From Favolaschia claudopus (Eukaryota > Basidiomycota > Agaricomycetes > Agaricales > Mycenaceae): DNA of 64,000 nucleotides. Shown piece by piece: positions 1-12,404 of this stretch (the first letter of the stretch is position 1; every line of letters starts with the position of its first letter). The stretch lies in assembly GCA_037176885.1 (NCBI GenBank), contig JAWWNJ010000005.1, forward strand, positions 1,984,001 through 2,048,000, in the 5' to 3' direction. Made by a program: the position numbers and the translations under genes. The notes below the pieces were generated by a model that was given only the letters and a program-made list of their open reading frames with translations, was not told where the DNA came from and ran no database searches.

Positions 1-993
1 CCTGAGGCAGAAATAGACGATGAGCGACTTGAAGTTTTGACGCTGTTCAAAACATACTAAGAGCACTGTTGCAACGTTCAGACGAGTTCAGAGACTATTC
101 TGGTAACAAACACCTACGTATCTTTCGGGATCGCCGTATGGCACCCAGTTAATCCTGGTGCCCACATCATCTGGGGCTCCCAGATTTTGATGATCGTCCA
201 CTGATGAAATTTTAGAAGACCAAGATTATCATGGAACTGAGAAGCAGCGGGAACCCACAAGCCCTAGTCCAGCGGTGACAGCCCCGATGAGACCAAGAGG
301 TATCATGACCGCCAGAGTACGTCCATACATGGCGAGTATACGAAGGCAAAGTGTGGCTGCGAGAAAGGGAAATTGGTTGAGGAGAGAGCAAAAATGTTGG
401 AATTTGTACCACCCACTTTCAACGAGAGTCGACTGAACCATGAGCAAAATCGCCATTCCTCTCTCCATTTTTGAACATCTTATATCAAAAGATTTTGTTG
501 GTTTTGTGATGCAGGATAAATGATGACTAGAGACACGTACGCCTTCAAGAAGTCAGTTCGCAGCTCGTATGCACGGAAGCAAGGAAGCGGCCCGGGTGGT
601 GTTAGTGGAACACATACCTCGGGGCTTAAGTTGCCGAAATAGAATACGCACATGGCGCAGCTACACGCGAGTGACATGTAGCGCACGGCGAAAAACCAGA
701 GGGCGCTGGGACGCAGTGGGTCTCGCCATACCAGCTTGACTTCGGAGCCAAATGTGAGGATGTGGTCAAACACTAGAACGACTGGTGTGCCCGATCAGCG
801 ACTGGTCCGACTATGAGGTTTGGGACACACCGAAGCCAGAAAGAAATATTTCACGATACACTCGACTGGAAGAGGGAAAGAGGAGTTCTTGGTTAGTAAT
901 GCTCGGATAGTGATAGCGGGCTCGAAGAAGCTTACTGGTCCCAAGCGAACGTTTCATAGTCGAGCCCGCCTGTAGAGAAGGAAGCAACGACAT
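1..993 (-). CDS. DUF6533-type multi-pass membrane protein, 3' end cut off by the window edge
   Basis: Read on the minus strand from an ATG at 993, spliced frames give a hydrophobic start containing YFFLASVFVLVFDHILTFG, then SEVKLVWRD and FFAVRYMSLACSCAMCVFYFG. The order FDH-(I/L)LTFG-EV-L-W is the hallmark of the fungal DUF6533 family. A later exon (about 229-400) carries LRILAMYGRT, the usual fourth segment, and near 120-180 the frame reads GCHTAIPKDT, another family landmark. A further putative exon runs to base 1, so the C-terminus lies outside. I chose the ATG at 993 over the one at 1000 because only it gives the right splice phase to the next exon. Family members are about 300-residue membrane proteins common in agaricomycetes; their function is unknown. 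Exon borders between 470 and 600 are not resolved. Confidence 0.72.
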
Positions 994-2542
994 GGTTCAT
1001 TGGCGAAGGGGGAGTTCAAAAAACATGGCGCAGAAAGTGAGCCACGCTTTTAAGGCTCGCGTATTCCGTGATTCGGTCTTCGCCCACCTCTCGGTCATGA
1101 CATTACTCCGAAAAAGAAGATGATAGGTACGATGCCATTCGCTGGAGCAGGCTATCCCGCATAGGATATAATTGCGGCTGTCAGGGTTAAGCGTTATCCA
1201 CCACGGCATGATTCTATATGATTTGTTCGACGGACCATGATCGATTCGGTCAAGCGGAAGTATTTTGGGGCTGGAGAGCGCTGGGGATCATCACAGGAAT
1301 CATTCAGCGTGGTTCACAAGATATGTCAGGAAACTGGTTTTAGCTTGGTTTTAGCTGTAAGGCGTCAACTTTTGAGAGTCATGAGAATCCGGCGGGCGCT
1401 TGTACTACAGTAGAAGAGTGAGAACCCAAAAGATGATGTTTTGAATCGAGCCAGATGCTTCGCGGACGTTTTGGACCCTCCAAGAGTCAGGGAAAAACAT
1501 AAGTAGCAGGAGATGACGGAAAGAAGCAACAAGTCCTCGGCATCTTCCGCGGTCCCCGCGTTTTCCGTTCCCACGACCGTCAAACCCTCCAAACAAAAAT
1601 TCTAGTAAATTGGACATTCAACATTTTAGATGCTTACTCTGCCTCGCATAAGAGTGCCATGTCATGCCAGCTTTTTAGCTGGACAGAATGGCACTATAGC
1701 TACGTTCATGTCGAATAGCTTTTGAATTCTTTTCTTTTTGTGATTTTTCTCTCATTTTTCGACCCTTCCGAAACACCGGGAGCAAACGTTGTCCGATGAA
1801 TTCGGTCCGGCGGCGACCAGCGGATCTTTCAGAGGACCGATCAAATTCATTAAGCGCCGGTTAATTAAGGTTCGATTCTTCGAATATCTCAGCACGGTCT
1901 ACGAAGGTCAAAGAGGCCGCGAAGCTACTTACTCTTCTTGGTGCAGATCATTGACAGACAGACTGTGGCGTATTGTTTCCTTCCGGCTTTTATGATACGC
2001 GTGGCGATCTATGCTTATAGGAAGGCAGACAATTCAGAAGTTTACCACTAGTTTCAATAATGCCCCTGGGGTACGTAGACTACGTCAACCACTAGCCTTA
2101 CTTACCCCAACGTCAATAAATCTGTATGTCATGATATAGATATGTAGATTCGATTCACCTCACTTTGTTTGTCTTCTAGAATTTCGAAGACTCGAACCTC
2201 AGGTTCAAACGACCAATGTCGTGGATACTGTGCGTACTTATCCAGAGTTAAAAAACTTGGAGCTTCTATCGAATCTCACAGATATGTCTCCTGGAAGAGT
2301 AGCGCCTACTTCCGGGATTCCACAGCTCAATGGTAGAGAGAAATTGAGAATGATGCATTGCCCAGTCGGAAGTTGCCGGTGCAGGGTCGGGCGATCAGAG
2401 GGATGTGCCGCATCACGCGTCGCCGCCCTGCGGCACCGCGCGGTCCTGAAATGTGATGCGCCTGTTCCGGTCGTACTTTTCAAGCTCATTTCTGAAATTA
2501 TGCGCTCTCGAGATGGCTGACGTCGATTTCGCGGGCTCATAA
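994..2542. other. intergenic, no supported gene
   Basis: Only short unlinked open frames occur on both strands, with no frame-compatible splice chain and no recognisable domain. The stretch lies between the start of the DUF6533 gene and the inverted-repeat element at 2543. Confidence 0.5.
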
Positions 2543-2850
2543 TAGGGGAAGTCAAAATTCAAATCTGGGAGTCGATTCTAGAGTCGATTAAGTATGATGT
2601 CGATTCTGATTTCGATTCTCGACTCGATTCTAGTCGATTCTGGGACAAGAATCGACTTTTGGACGGAATCGACTCAGAATCGAGTTGAATCGACTGTTTC
2701 GACTCTGGAGGAGGAACTCGAGGAGAATCGACTTTCAGAATTGACTCCAGTGAATATTTCTTTCGAAAATCTGGTGTCGGAATCGACTCCAGAATCGACT
2801 CTAGAATCGGGTCGATAATCGACTCCCCAAATGAATTTTGACTTCCCCTA
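2543..2850. mobile_element. MITE-like palindromic element with TSD ATAA
   Basis: The left end TAGGGGAAGTCAAAATTCA (2543 on) and the reverse complement of the right end (to 2850) agree over about 34 bases with only a few mismatches near the inner part. The four bases ATAA lie immediately outside both ends (2539-2542 and 2851-2854), as expected for a target-site duplication. The inside is almost wholly built from TCGATTC in the left half and its complement GAATCGA in the right half, so one strand can fold into a long imperfect hairpin. Open frames across it translate to Glu/Ser/Thr repeats and are not genes. The 308-base length, short TIRs and lack of coding capacity fit a non-autonomous DNA element; the superfamily is not assigned. 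Confidence 0.8.
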
Positions 2851-3103
2851 ATAACAACCGCAGACTCGGACACCCAGTAACAGAGAAATTAAATGCGCTC
2901 CCCTCGTACTATATACACAGAGTCGCATGAAATATAGCATAAGAACAACAGTCATAACGTCTACCTGACGTGTATAGTACAAAGGTCTATTAACATGGCT
3001 GTACATTGGCATATCTATGGCGATAGTTCCCAGAGTAAGTATACAATACCTTCAATGAAGGGAACAAACGCCACACTTTTAATATCCATATCCGCCGCTA
3101 ATA

Positions 3104-4387
3104 CTAATACTCCTCTCTCCTCCCCTGCGTCAACGGCGGCGGATCGGACGACTCATCCAGCGCAAACACCATAGTTTCATATGCTCCCGGACGCACCGGG
3201 CGTCTAGGCGCGTTTCCGCTGCTGCCTGCATTGAGGTGGAAGCGATGCTGATACTGGTGCGACGCGTCCGCGGCTGAGCCCGTTCGCGGAGGCGGCTGCG
3301 GAACGGGGGGAGATATGGGGCGGGGAGGGACGGGTGGGTGTCGGTGCGGGATGAACTGGAGTGGGGGGTTTCGGGCATCGTAAGAGCGGAGTGCCTCGGA
3401 GGGTTGGTATGGCTGGGGAGGAGGAGGAGTGTGTACGCGGGGGAGTGGCGGTGGCGGCGGTCTATATTCCCGCGACGGATAGCGTGGGTCGGGTTCACGT
3501 CTACTATGCCTATTGTGAGGCGAGTACGTGGGAGCGGGGGGCGAGGCTGGTGCACGGTGAAGGGAAGGAGATGAAGGGGCGCGGGAGTACTAAAGATGAG
3601 AGTGAGTTGAATGAGTTTAATCTTAAAAGATGAACCAACCAACCTGCGGCCTAGAATCGTCGGAGCGCCATACATGTTGTCGTTTATACGGTGGTGACCT
3701 GTCACCACGCTCGATATTATGCCAACGTCCTTCATCAGCGCCTACGGGACTTCTTGGCGGAGGAGATGGATGCCGGCGTGGGGGGATTAATGGCGCGGAG
3801 CGTACATAGACGGGGCTTCGCGGTGATATCGTCGTCGACGAGGACCGACGGCGATGATTAGATTGGGATGGGTCGTAATGGCCAGGCCCGCTGGACGAAT
3901 TGTGTAATCTAGGGGGTATTTCGCGTTGGGTTGGCGGGGAACCATTGGGAGGAACCAGGATCCCCTCGCCCTGTTCCATGAGGCGCGTAAAAGACGCGCG
4001 AGAGTCGGCTGCCTGGTGCTGCATCATAGTAAGGTATCTTTCCACCTGCAACCAGTGCCTTTCGACAAACCGGCTGCGAGATTCGGCGTCTTCGAGCGCA
4101 GCTTCGGCACGCGCGAGGCGCTCTTCTAATACGCGGACCTCCTGATTAGGAGATTTATTAGAAAGAGCTTGGAGCTGCCGGTGGTATGTGTCGGTTTTTT
4201 TGCGCTCATCAGAGAGCTCCCGGCGTAATGCGTCGGCCTCGCGTCGAGCGTCGGTAAGGAGCGCGACAAGCTGCGATTCGGTTGTCGAGGGTGCAGTAGA
4301 GGGGCCGGGTGAATTTTCTATTTCCGCCGGAGCTCTCGGGACGCTCCTTCGCTCTCGTGGGACCGAACGTCTAGGGGAAGTCGCCAT
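3104..4387 (-). CDS. coiled-coil and proline-rich protein of unknown function
   Basis: Two exons on the minus strand, 4387-3644 and 3589-3104, are joined by a 54-base GT..AG intron in phase 0. The frame is also open upstream to 4591, but the ATG at 4387 starts a typical Ser/Arg/Pro-rich N-terminus (MATSPRRSVPRERRSVPR), so I chose it. Residues about 40-130 form a charged heptad-rich helix (LLTDARREADALRRELSDE, then VRVLEERLARAEAALEDAES) that should form a coiled coil. The C-terminal half is rich in Pro, Arg, Ser and Tyr and ends in an acidic tail with FALDESSDPPPLT. No catalytic motif is seen. It could be a scaffold or regulatory protein; that is a guess from composition only. Confidence 0.72.
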
Positions 4388-7300
4388 GAAAGTTGAGAAA
4401 CGGTGCGACGCAGCGCCAGATTTTCCAAGGCGGATTTTGTTGGGGGGGTCAAGCGCGCAAAGCTGTGAATACCAGCACAAGGAACATTGACGCGGGGGAG
4501 AAAGCGGCGTGCAATCTAGCTGACTTGGTAGGCGTGTCAAGGCCCAATTTGGGACAGCAGGACTTGAAATTCTTGGACACGTTGAAAACACGTGTAGTCC
4601 GTCCGGCTCCTACCTTTTCCAGCTGACTTCTTGAGAGGAACGGCCGCCCCAGGCGTCTCTTTCGGACCTACCTTCCGACACAATTTGAGAGTCCATTAAT
4701 TTTGTTGCGCATCGATGGTGGCGGAAGATCAAATCCTTACAAACAAACAATGACAGACAATTGATCTGCTGCCACACACCACAACGACCAGGTTTTACAT
4801 CGTCTTGCGCTCTTTTCATTTCTCTGGTGGGAAATGTTTTCATATTACGCAGTCTGATTTCCCCGGTTTTCAAATGAACGCCATCTTCTTTAACGGAAAT
4901 TCTCTGCATTCAATCTAGCCAGCGAGCCAACAAGCTGCCGCGTGGGTCTTTCATTTCAGACTTCTCTCCAATGCCTCTGTCAATGCTGTATGTCCCATTA
5001 TAAAACTCCACACCTATCCCGCCCTCTCTATCGCATGACCTGACCCAGAGTTTATTCCGTGCACAGATAAGAACCAGCCTTCAGGCGATGATCGATCGGA
5101 AGGGGAATCAATTCAATGCCCACTTGATGTTGGAGGTTTACTTCTCGGTAAAAACTCTGTCATTGATATGGGCTGACCTCGACCTAACCGAGATTTTCAG
5201 AGATAAATAGACGGTCGTGACGGCTCTGAAATATTGCGCTATCGATGCAAGAGTCACTGAAGGATTCACCACAATGGAAGATGTCGGCTGAGAACTCGAA
5301 GGCTTCTCGATAACGGAGTCCATTCACCTGACAAAGTGCTAATACAGGGACGCGACGCCGAGTTCGTAGGTGAGACGATCACTGTCGTTTAAATTTGCAT
5401 TGGCGCCGACGATCAAGCCAAGCTTCCACAGGCTGCGTGGAATCGCGATCGCGCGGGGCGTAAGTAATCCATAACCTACCCTTAGGAACGTCCACAAATA
5501 CAATAAATGCGACTACCGTGAAGATTAGGGACGACTGTACGACCCCGCAGCTCAGGAATCGCCGTCGAATGTCTTCTGTCGCCGACTTTGCTCAGGCTAT
5601 CTGCCGTCATGGAACGGAACCAGAGTCGTCCAGTGACAGGATGGAGAGTTCGTGTCCAAAATCGTACTTGATCGCTCCTGTGACATCGCACGGACAGGCA
5701 TATCGTGTGAGGACACGCCCTTCCAGCGCCCTACCTTTCTACCTTCTTGGAGTCTTGGAGGAGTCGTCCGTTAACCTCTATTTTTCTTTGTCCGCTATTA
5801 CTGCTAGTGTGGGCCGTCGTCACCTCTACGAAATGCAGCACGAAGTCAATGAACTTCTGACGCACAACACGGACTCAAACACTGCCCGACCAGTTCGCCA
5901 GAGCAGGTAGAGAAAATCTGTACGGCCGGAATGACTCGCCAGAAATGGCCCCTCCGAATATGCGACTAATTTTCCTGATCACAACCATGCATAGTCTCTC
6001 GTAGACAGACGCTACAACAAAATTATCCTCGTACCTGCGGTTGTTGTAGTCTGTTGAGAAGGTGCATCGGCCGATCGGTCGCCCGCATTATTACATAATC
6101 AGAAATTTCTCGGGGTCCTTTTCATAGCGTCAAGCGCGTTTTAGGCCAAATTTTGACTGCACTGACGTTTCTTCGCTGCAAATGAACAACCTTGTCAGCC
6201 AGATTTAAAGAAAATATGAAGGCAACGACGAGATTTAGAAACGGCTGACAAATCCTGTCAAACTCATAGGTCGTTCAATTAAGCTCATTGGGGCAAGAAA
6301 ATTGTAAATCCTACCAGATAGACCTGTTGGAATCTATAATAGAAGACACTTTCCCAGCAAAAGTTTGCTTTTAGAAGGTGCACAACGTTGAAAGAAACGG
6401 AGGAAGCCGTGGGAATATATTCGAACTCCGACGATTGGTAATAACACGGGCGACCGTGCAAGCGATCGCGGTCAACAACAGACTAAACCATGCATAGGTT
6501 TCGGACATGACGACAATCTTGAACTCAACTCCACTCATTTCGTGGTATCGGCCGACTTGTTTTTCGCCTAACCGATGTGAGTGCTAAGTACTTTCGTCGC
6601 ATCACACCTCACCGGCAGCTCCCGATGTTCGCCTGATGCGCTCTGATGCGCCGATAAAGTTCGTCTGAATCATCAACCAAGTTGACTTCAAGTTTGAACT
6701 CGGATATTTTGGTTTTACAGTGGACTCGCATGCCAAGCTGTTGGACACGATTATGACTCTTATTGTGCACTTTCTTTCATGGGAGCAAACCTTCAGCGCT
6801 TGACCGGCGAACACTGGAACATGACACAAGTACGCATCTGGTTTCCATTGTACAACACCCTTCATTCAGCATCTGCCGGCATGATTTTCGACGGGTTTTT
6901 TTGGCGTCTGAAGGCTGTTCATAACAGTTGTGAGATTATCTAGGGTTCCCAGCGTCTGCTCTAACAACTGCTTGCACAGGCGAGCGCAGGGGAGCACAAG
7001 GATACATGATTCGCAGCCATGCCAATGATTCTCTGGTAGGAGGTTTCCTTGTACTCTTCTCTTGTTGTAAACTGAAACCCCGTTCTGCTCAAGTAACTCA
7101 CACTACAAAGGGATCTCATCGTGACGGCGGACTCGACCATCACAGCTTCAAATCAAGTTCGTTTGTTTGCCTGAATCAGGCTAAGACAAGAAGTCCTCGG
7201 AAACTTGATGTCTGCTTTTGTGGGCTTGTAGTATACGGTGACCTTCGTGGTGCGTCAAAAATTCCCCGCGGCGAAATACTCTAAGTAATCATTTCTAAGA

Positions 7301-7494
7301 GTCAAAAACACTAGTCGAATCCGAATATGGATTATCGAGACGGAGCTGTCTGCACAGAGAACCTTCGATAGCCTAAGCTGAGCCAGCTCCATTCCGCTCG
7401 CAAACAGCCTGATATTGAGTTACAGTATAAGTAGAGATCGGCGATTTTCTCTCAAGGCACTTTCAACTCCGCTCGGCTTTGGCACTCACTGAAC
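4388..7494. other. gene-poor stretch, no supported gene
   Basis: About 3.1 kb with only short open frames. One plus-strand frame (5518-5910, 130 codons) and some minus-strand frames with a hydrophobic run (LIFTVVAFIVFVDVP near 5500) were examined. None could be linked into a coherent protein. The region may hold decayed gene pieces, but I could not name a family. Confidence 0.4.
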
Positions 7495-8261
7495 ATGAAC
7501 ATGAACACCGTCGGCGTCGATCCACGCAATGAGCCTTCTTGGGTGCAATTTCGCCACGCAGTAGCGGCAGATCTCGCCGTCAATATCGCATTGTTGGAGA
7601 GGTCGGAGAGTATGTTGGGCTTGCCTTTGGATTTCCCACACAATCTGCGAAAGGTGCTGAATGTCGGCGGGACGGCGCAAGCTCCGAATCTCTTTCAGTA
7701 CCGACTGAAGTATTGCGATCCGGCGCGGGATGATGAACACAAAGCGGCTGCGTGGATCGCGTACGGGGGTGAGTTGTTGCATATTTTCGTTGAGAGGCAG
7801 ATGCTACTTGAGTACTTACTCATGACCTCTCCACTCTAGCGCGTTGCGTTCGAGGAAGTCGGGAGTTCCTGATTGGCGTTGTCAGAATCGACCCTCTCAT
7901 CTACCAAGACCCTGGAAGTCTCCACAACCGACTTGCCAGTGGCCACCTAATGCTTCATCTCATGCGCGAAGCCGTCCTACAGGACCGTTGGATCTGCGTC
8001 GAATTCGTCGTGCATCCGGTCATGGGCCGGTGGGGGGAGATACACTCAGCGGAGGAGCGGATCGTGGCGCGCGCGTATCGGCGGGGGTGGGAGCTGTGCG
8101 ATGTGGTGGAGGAATACCGAAGGCGCCGTGTTCCGCCGCGATTCTGCAATTTTAGGGGAGTTGGGGGTTGTGCTGTGTTGCTTCCTGTGGTGGGACCTGA
8201 GCATTGCGCGAGGCATGTACCGGGTGTAGACTCAGCTCTGATGCTCCCTCGGAGGCATTGA
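7495..8261 (+). CDS. small protein of unknown function
   Basis: Two exons, 7495-7768 and 7840-8261, are separated by a 71-base GT..AG intron in phase 1; the joined frame reads ..AWIAYGARCVRGSREF.. without a break. The product is about 231 residues. The N-terminal part is moderately acidic and helical (AVAADLAVNIALLERSE), the middle holds REFLIGVVRIDPLIYQDPGS, and the second exon is rich in Arg and Glu. There is no signal peptide, membrane segment or known motif that I recognise. The ATG at 7495 is followed by a second one two codons on (MNMNTV), so the exact start is uncertain. Frame and splice agreement make it a credible gene; its function is unknown. Confidence 0.6.
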
Positions 8262-8733
8262 TGTGTGCTATGCGCTTCGATCGAGCATGAAATTGATTGG
8301 TGGTCAGAGTCGTTCATAACGAATGGACTGGATGCGGTTCAATGAGGGAAGAAGGACAGAGAAGCTAGTCGTTGAAGACGATGGACTTGTTAAATTATGC
8401 TCGTACTGCTTATGTACGTGGCCACTATGCCAACCTTGTTTATTTTGAACACAAGAGACTCCATTCCGAGAATAAAGACCCGGTACGTAAATCCAACCTA
8501 AAGCAGACCGAAAATTTCGGACGCAATGGATCGAGGGGCGAAATTTCAAGTTGACTTGGCGTCCAGCATATGTAAAGATTTATCTCTCTATAGAATCGTT
8601 TGTATAGTCCAGAGCGTCTTTTCTGATCTAATCTGCGGAAAGCACTTTCAACCGTAATATTTGGTTCCATTTGGCATGCCATCAACGTGATTGCCAAACA
8701 ATGAAACATCGATCCTCTTGACCTAGAACGGCG
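8262..8733. other. intergenic spacer
   Basis: No supported gene. It should hold the promoter of the SWIM/RING gene that starts at 8734; no clear TATA box was seen. Confidence 0.45.
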
Positions 8734-10270
8734 ATGGTCCTCCAAAAGCGCAAACGCGACGGCGAGTTCGAAACATGGCATCCGTCTGGCTCGTCTAGCT
8801 CTCCTACACATCCTATGGCCTCGACCTCTCAGCCACAACCTAGCCCTGTGGCAGACATCGACCACTTGCCACCCACCAAAAAACCGCGTCAAGACTCGAG
8901 TAGTCTCGTTATATCTAGCCACACACCCATCCAAGCCTCTTCCTCTCAAAAGCCCACTGCAATCAAGGCGCCACCGACTAAGAAATCCAAAGGGAAGGCC
9001 GCCGAACCGGCCGAGAAGAGAGCGGCCGTGTTCAAGCGCAAGTGTCCGCAGAATATCTGGGACCGCTATGAGAGGGTCATGTCGCAACGGTGCGATGATC
9101 CTTTCCGTCATGACTTGCAAGATTGACGCCTCAACTATCTACAGATTCTTCATGGTCGATAGACAACGATTTGAAGGCGAATTGAAGGAAGAATTCAAAG
9201 TCTTGGGGTCAACCGGGAATGTCCGTTTCTTTTAATTTTATAGTAACATCTGCTTCATTGTTTGACGGATCGCAGATATACACCGTGACAATTCAACAAG
9301 TACCGCGTTGCGACTGTAAGCCAATGTGCTCACGCGCGTGTTTAATCATTCAGCGCTTTCGTAGGCCCTGATGCAGAGAAAGGCAATCATTGCAAACATA
9401 TCGTGTGTCCTTGATTTATATAAGCCAACTATACATCTAAAACGCTCAAACAGCTCTTCGTCTACCTCAAAGGTTTGGCCGGTTTCGTTTTATACCGCCT
9501 TGGAATATCATTCAAACTCGCGATTCCGTTTACCCAGTTCTTCAAGTTCCTTCGACCTCTGGCCACTGGTACCAAAAGTATTCTCCAGCCTTTTCATCAT
9601 TCAAAACACACGCTTATCGTTGACAGAGCGCTTTTGACCGAGGAACTGGAATCGATTTTCGCGAATGCGCCCCGTGCACCCAATCATGTTGCCAGTGCCC
9701 GCACTCGCGAGGCATACGCGCGCGCCACAGGCAAAGCCGCCGCCCCATCTACCCCCGAACCCTCCGAGGCCAGTGGGCCCAAGAAGCGAATCCCTGGTGA
9801 AGAAGACGACTGTCCAATCTGCTACGAAAACATGCACGGCGCCGCTGAGCCTCTGCTTACCTTTTGCGAACAGTGTGGGAATGCGGTGCATAAGGAATGT
9901 TTCGGACAGTGTACGCGTTCTCGCCACTCTCTTCATGTCTGCATGAACTGAAGGATATTTTTTGTAGGGAAGAGTACGTCGGCAAAACAAGGCAAGCCGC
10001 TGACGTGTATCTACTGCCGTGCGGCGTGGCCAAAGGCCAGCGCTGGCGGAGCTGTTGCGGGATCTAGTGGTGCGCGTTTGTCGGAAGATGGGTACCTCAA
10101 TCTGTCTGGTGCCGCTGGTGTCAGCCCGCAACGCGACACGAGCAGTTGTGAGTTCCCAATCCCAACTTTGTCAATAAATTAGGTTCTGAGGTTCATTTTT
10201 CTTAGATTACGATGGACCGCGCAGAGGATATCGCTCCTATGGATATCGAGGATATTATGGTCGTTATTGA
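8734..10270 (+). CDS. SWIM and RING zinc-finger protein, probable E3 ubiquitin ligase
   Basis: Splicing through about eight exons, all with GT..AG borders and consistent phase, gives one continuous product. The N-terminus is basic and Ser/Pro-rich with PPTKKPRQ, which could be a nuclear signal. Then follow FKRKCPQNIWDRYERVMSQR and the SWIM finger: VTIQQVPRCDC joined over an intron to PDAEKGNHCKHI, the CxCxnCxH pattern. After it come LFVYLKVLQVP and WYQKALLTEELESIF. The C-terminal RING is built from CPICYEN, CEQCGNAVHKEC and CIYCRAAW, with a Tyr/Gly/Arg-rich tail ending in a TGA at 10268-10270. SWIM plus RING proteins of this layout (ZSWIM2-like) act as ubiquitin ligases; activity here is inferred. 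One coding exon is only about 40 bases, which makes automatic gene models prone to error. Confidence 0.85.
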
Positions 10271-10933
10271 CGGTTAGTTGTCTCGCCTCACAACAAGTTT
10301 TGATTTCTGATGGCGATTTCTGTGTAGTAGGAAACGGGGCGAGGAGGACGAGGAGCAACACACCATGTTATGAAAACTAGCGAACTAGCCTATCAATCTT
10401 GAACTAAATTAGCGCCGCGAAAATCAATGCATACTGCGATGCCCTATTCCATTACGAATGTCAGGAAAATGTTCAACAGGCCTTCGACAGTTGGGTGCTC
10501 TGCCTGTTCATGGGAGGCAAACAAGTATCAGCTTCTGGATTGACTATAGCAATCAATATCTTAGGGAGTCCCTGCAAACCCCTACTTTTCGACCAAGTAC
10601 GACGCTCAACGTGCTAACTTGATCTTTTTAAGTAAAATCTATATCCGAATTCATCAACATTCGACGCGTCGAGTCGCGTCTTCACGTGAGCATATCCATC
10701 AACTTCCTCCCTTCCAACTCACGGATCTTGCCTTCCTCGCAACAGACATGAAGCCAGGATGGCGTTTGTTGACCGCTACCAGCGGTGCAGGTCATGGGGA
10801 CCTCTATACTTAGCAGCATTTAAAAAGGGTCGAAGAAGTTTCAATCTTAGTTCGGTCTGCCCCAACAGCTCTCCTCCACCGCCTCCCCCACCCACTTCTC
10901 CTTGTGCCCTTGCACCCTCTGAAGACAGCCGCA
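10271..10933. other. intergenic, promoter side of the CFEM gene
   Basis: No supported gene. It contains AT-rich patches and a CT-rich stretch just before the CFEM start codon, as is common in fungal promoters. Confidence 0.45.
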
Positions 10934-11787
10934 ATGAAGCTCTCATCGAGTCTGCAATACACTCTGACTTCTGCTCTTTGCCTTGTCTCTGCTGCGGCTG
11001 GCCAGGCGACTAATCTCCCACAATGTGCGGTGGGCTGTGCGCAGAAGGCAGCCACCACTGTTGGGTGTAAACTGTGCGTATCGTCATCTCATGAAGCAGT
11101 TCTGCTGTGGCCTTACTATTCCTTTTGTGTAGGTCGGATTCGCCGTGCTTGTGTAAAACGACATTTGCCTCGAGCGTGATGCAGTGCGCTGGAACGACGT
11201 CGTGTTCGCCTGCCGATCACACCACGGTTAGTACGATGTTGGAGGCGATGTGTCTCGCAGGTACGTATCGCATTGAGTTGAACTCCCGACTTTCTTTTGA
11301 CGATTCTGCGTTTGCGTAGTTTCTGGTTCCTCAGGTGCTGTTTCGTCTGATAACGAACCAAACACTCTGCCAACCATTACTGACTCCTGCTTTAGTGATA
11401 CCAAGCCTATCACTTTCAGTGTCTATCAGCGGTAGCCTGAGCGTTCCCGTCTCCCCACCAAGCAGGTCGTCCTTGCCGGTCTCGGTGACCGAAACTACTA
11501 TAACGTCGACCGTGACTTCTGTTTCCCCACCGCGCACCACGACGATCACCACTCGTGTGCCTATCAGCAGTAACACAGTTATACCTCCGCCGATTAGTCC
11601 GAGTCTGTCCTCTGGAAGTCCCAGTGTTCCCTCGGCGTCTGTTACTGCGCCGTCGGTTAGCGGTTCTGCGCCGTCGACGAGTCCGAGTCCGTCTACGACT
11701 GGTGGCGCAGCCGCCGTGTTGGCTAGCGATGTGTATTTGCGAATCGGATCTGCGGTCGTGGTTGGATTGCTGGGGTTGATGTTGTGA
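10934..11787 (+). CDS. CFEM-domain surface protein, probably GPI-anchored
   Basis: The ATG at 10934 begins a signal peptide (MKLSSSLQYTLTSALCLVSA). The mature part is a CFEM domain with eight cysteines: LPQCAVGCAQ, TTVGCK, then after an intron SDSPCLCK, VMQC, TTSC and EAMC. A Ser/Thr/Pro-rich stalk follows (SVTETTITSTVTS and similar), and the protein ends in a hydrophobic tail (SAVVVGLLGLML), the pattern of a GPI anchor signal. Introns lie after GCKL and after AMCLA. A further intron, about 11348-11430, is needed to keep the frame open into the stalk; its donor is weak. CFEM proteins sit in the cell wall or membrane and in some fungi bind haem or act in host contact. The Asp that binds haem in ascomycete members was not identified with certainty. 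Confidence 0.82.
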
Positions 11788-12404
11788 AGATGTCTGGCAT
11801 AGGACAGGGAAAAAAATCATGTGTGTATACAAGTGGTATTGTTGCCTGAGTTTTTTGAACTTTGGATTCGACTTGCATGTAGTATTTACTTCGAATTCGT
11901 GATCGCCAGATATGAACAATATTCCTTTATTTTTTGCTTAATTCTCTGTTCGGCTCTGCAACAGCAATTGCTTTGAGATATGGATATGTGACAGTCTGTT
12001 TGAATACAACATCGGTCCGGCATTATTAAACAGCGCTGTTCTGTCGTTGAAGGAGTTCTGAGTTACTCAACTGTAACCCCAGATACGCCGCCTGCGGTAC
12101 ATTTGAAAATTTCATCCGTTCTCCCTTTCTAGCTTGTCGTTGGTGTACCTGCTGTAGCTGTGCGCCGTGTTCGCTTGTCCAGTGTGGGGAATTATTGGAA
12201 TTTGATCTTGGTTACTCACGATAGGGACAACGATGAGAGCGCAAGCAAGCATGTCCCTACTGGTACTGAGCATCGCCGACGCAAATGGGAGGAATTTGCC
12301 CAAGCATCGCTGTAAAGCAGATACTCGTCGGTATCAAACACACCAAGCACATGTACAACATCACCCCGACTCCAAATACACGAATCAGCCGCTCTGTCCT
12401 CCAT
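11788..12404. other. intergenic between convergent genes
   Basis: No supported gene. The 3' ends of the CFEM gene (plus) and the membrane-protein gene (minus) face each other here, so both transcripts probably end inside it. Confidence 0.5.

Noticed and set aside
2170..2210. B-box-like GGTTCGAGTC on the minus strand, possible tRNA
   Set aside because: A T-arm can be drawn, but no acceptor stem, D-arm or anticodon arm fits upstream.
2559..2873. Ser/Glu-repeat open frames on both strands
   Set aside because: They are translations of the repeated TCGATTC/GAATCGA words inside the MITE-like element, not a gene.
5518..5910. 130-codon plus-strand frame in the gene-poor stretch
   Set aside because: No domain, no splice partner and amino-acid composition like random sequence.
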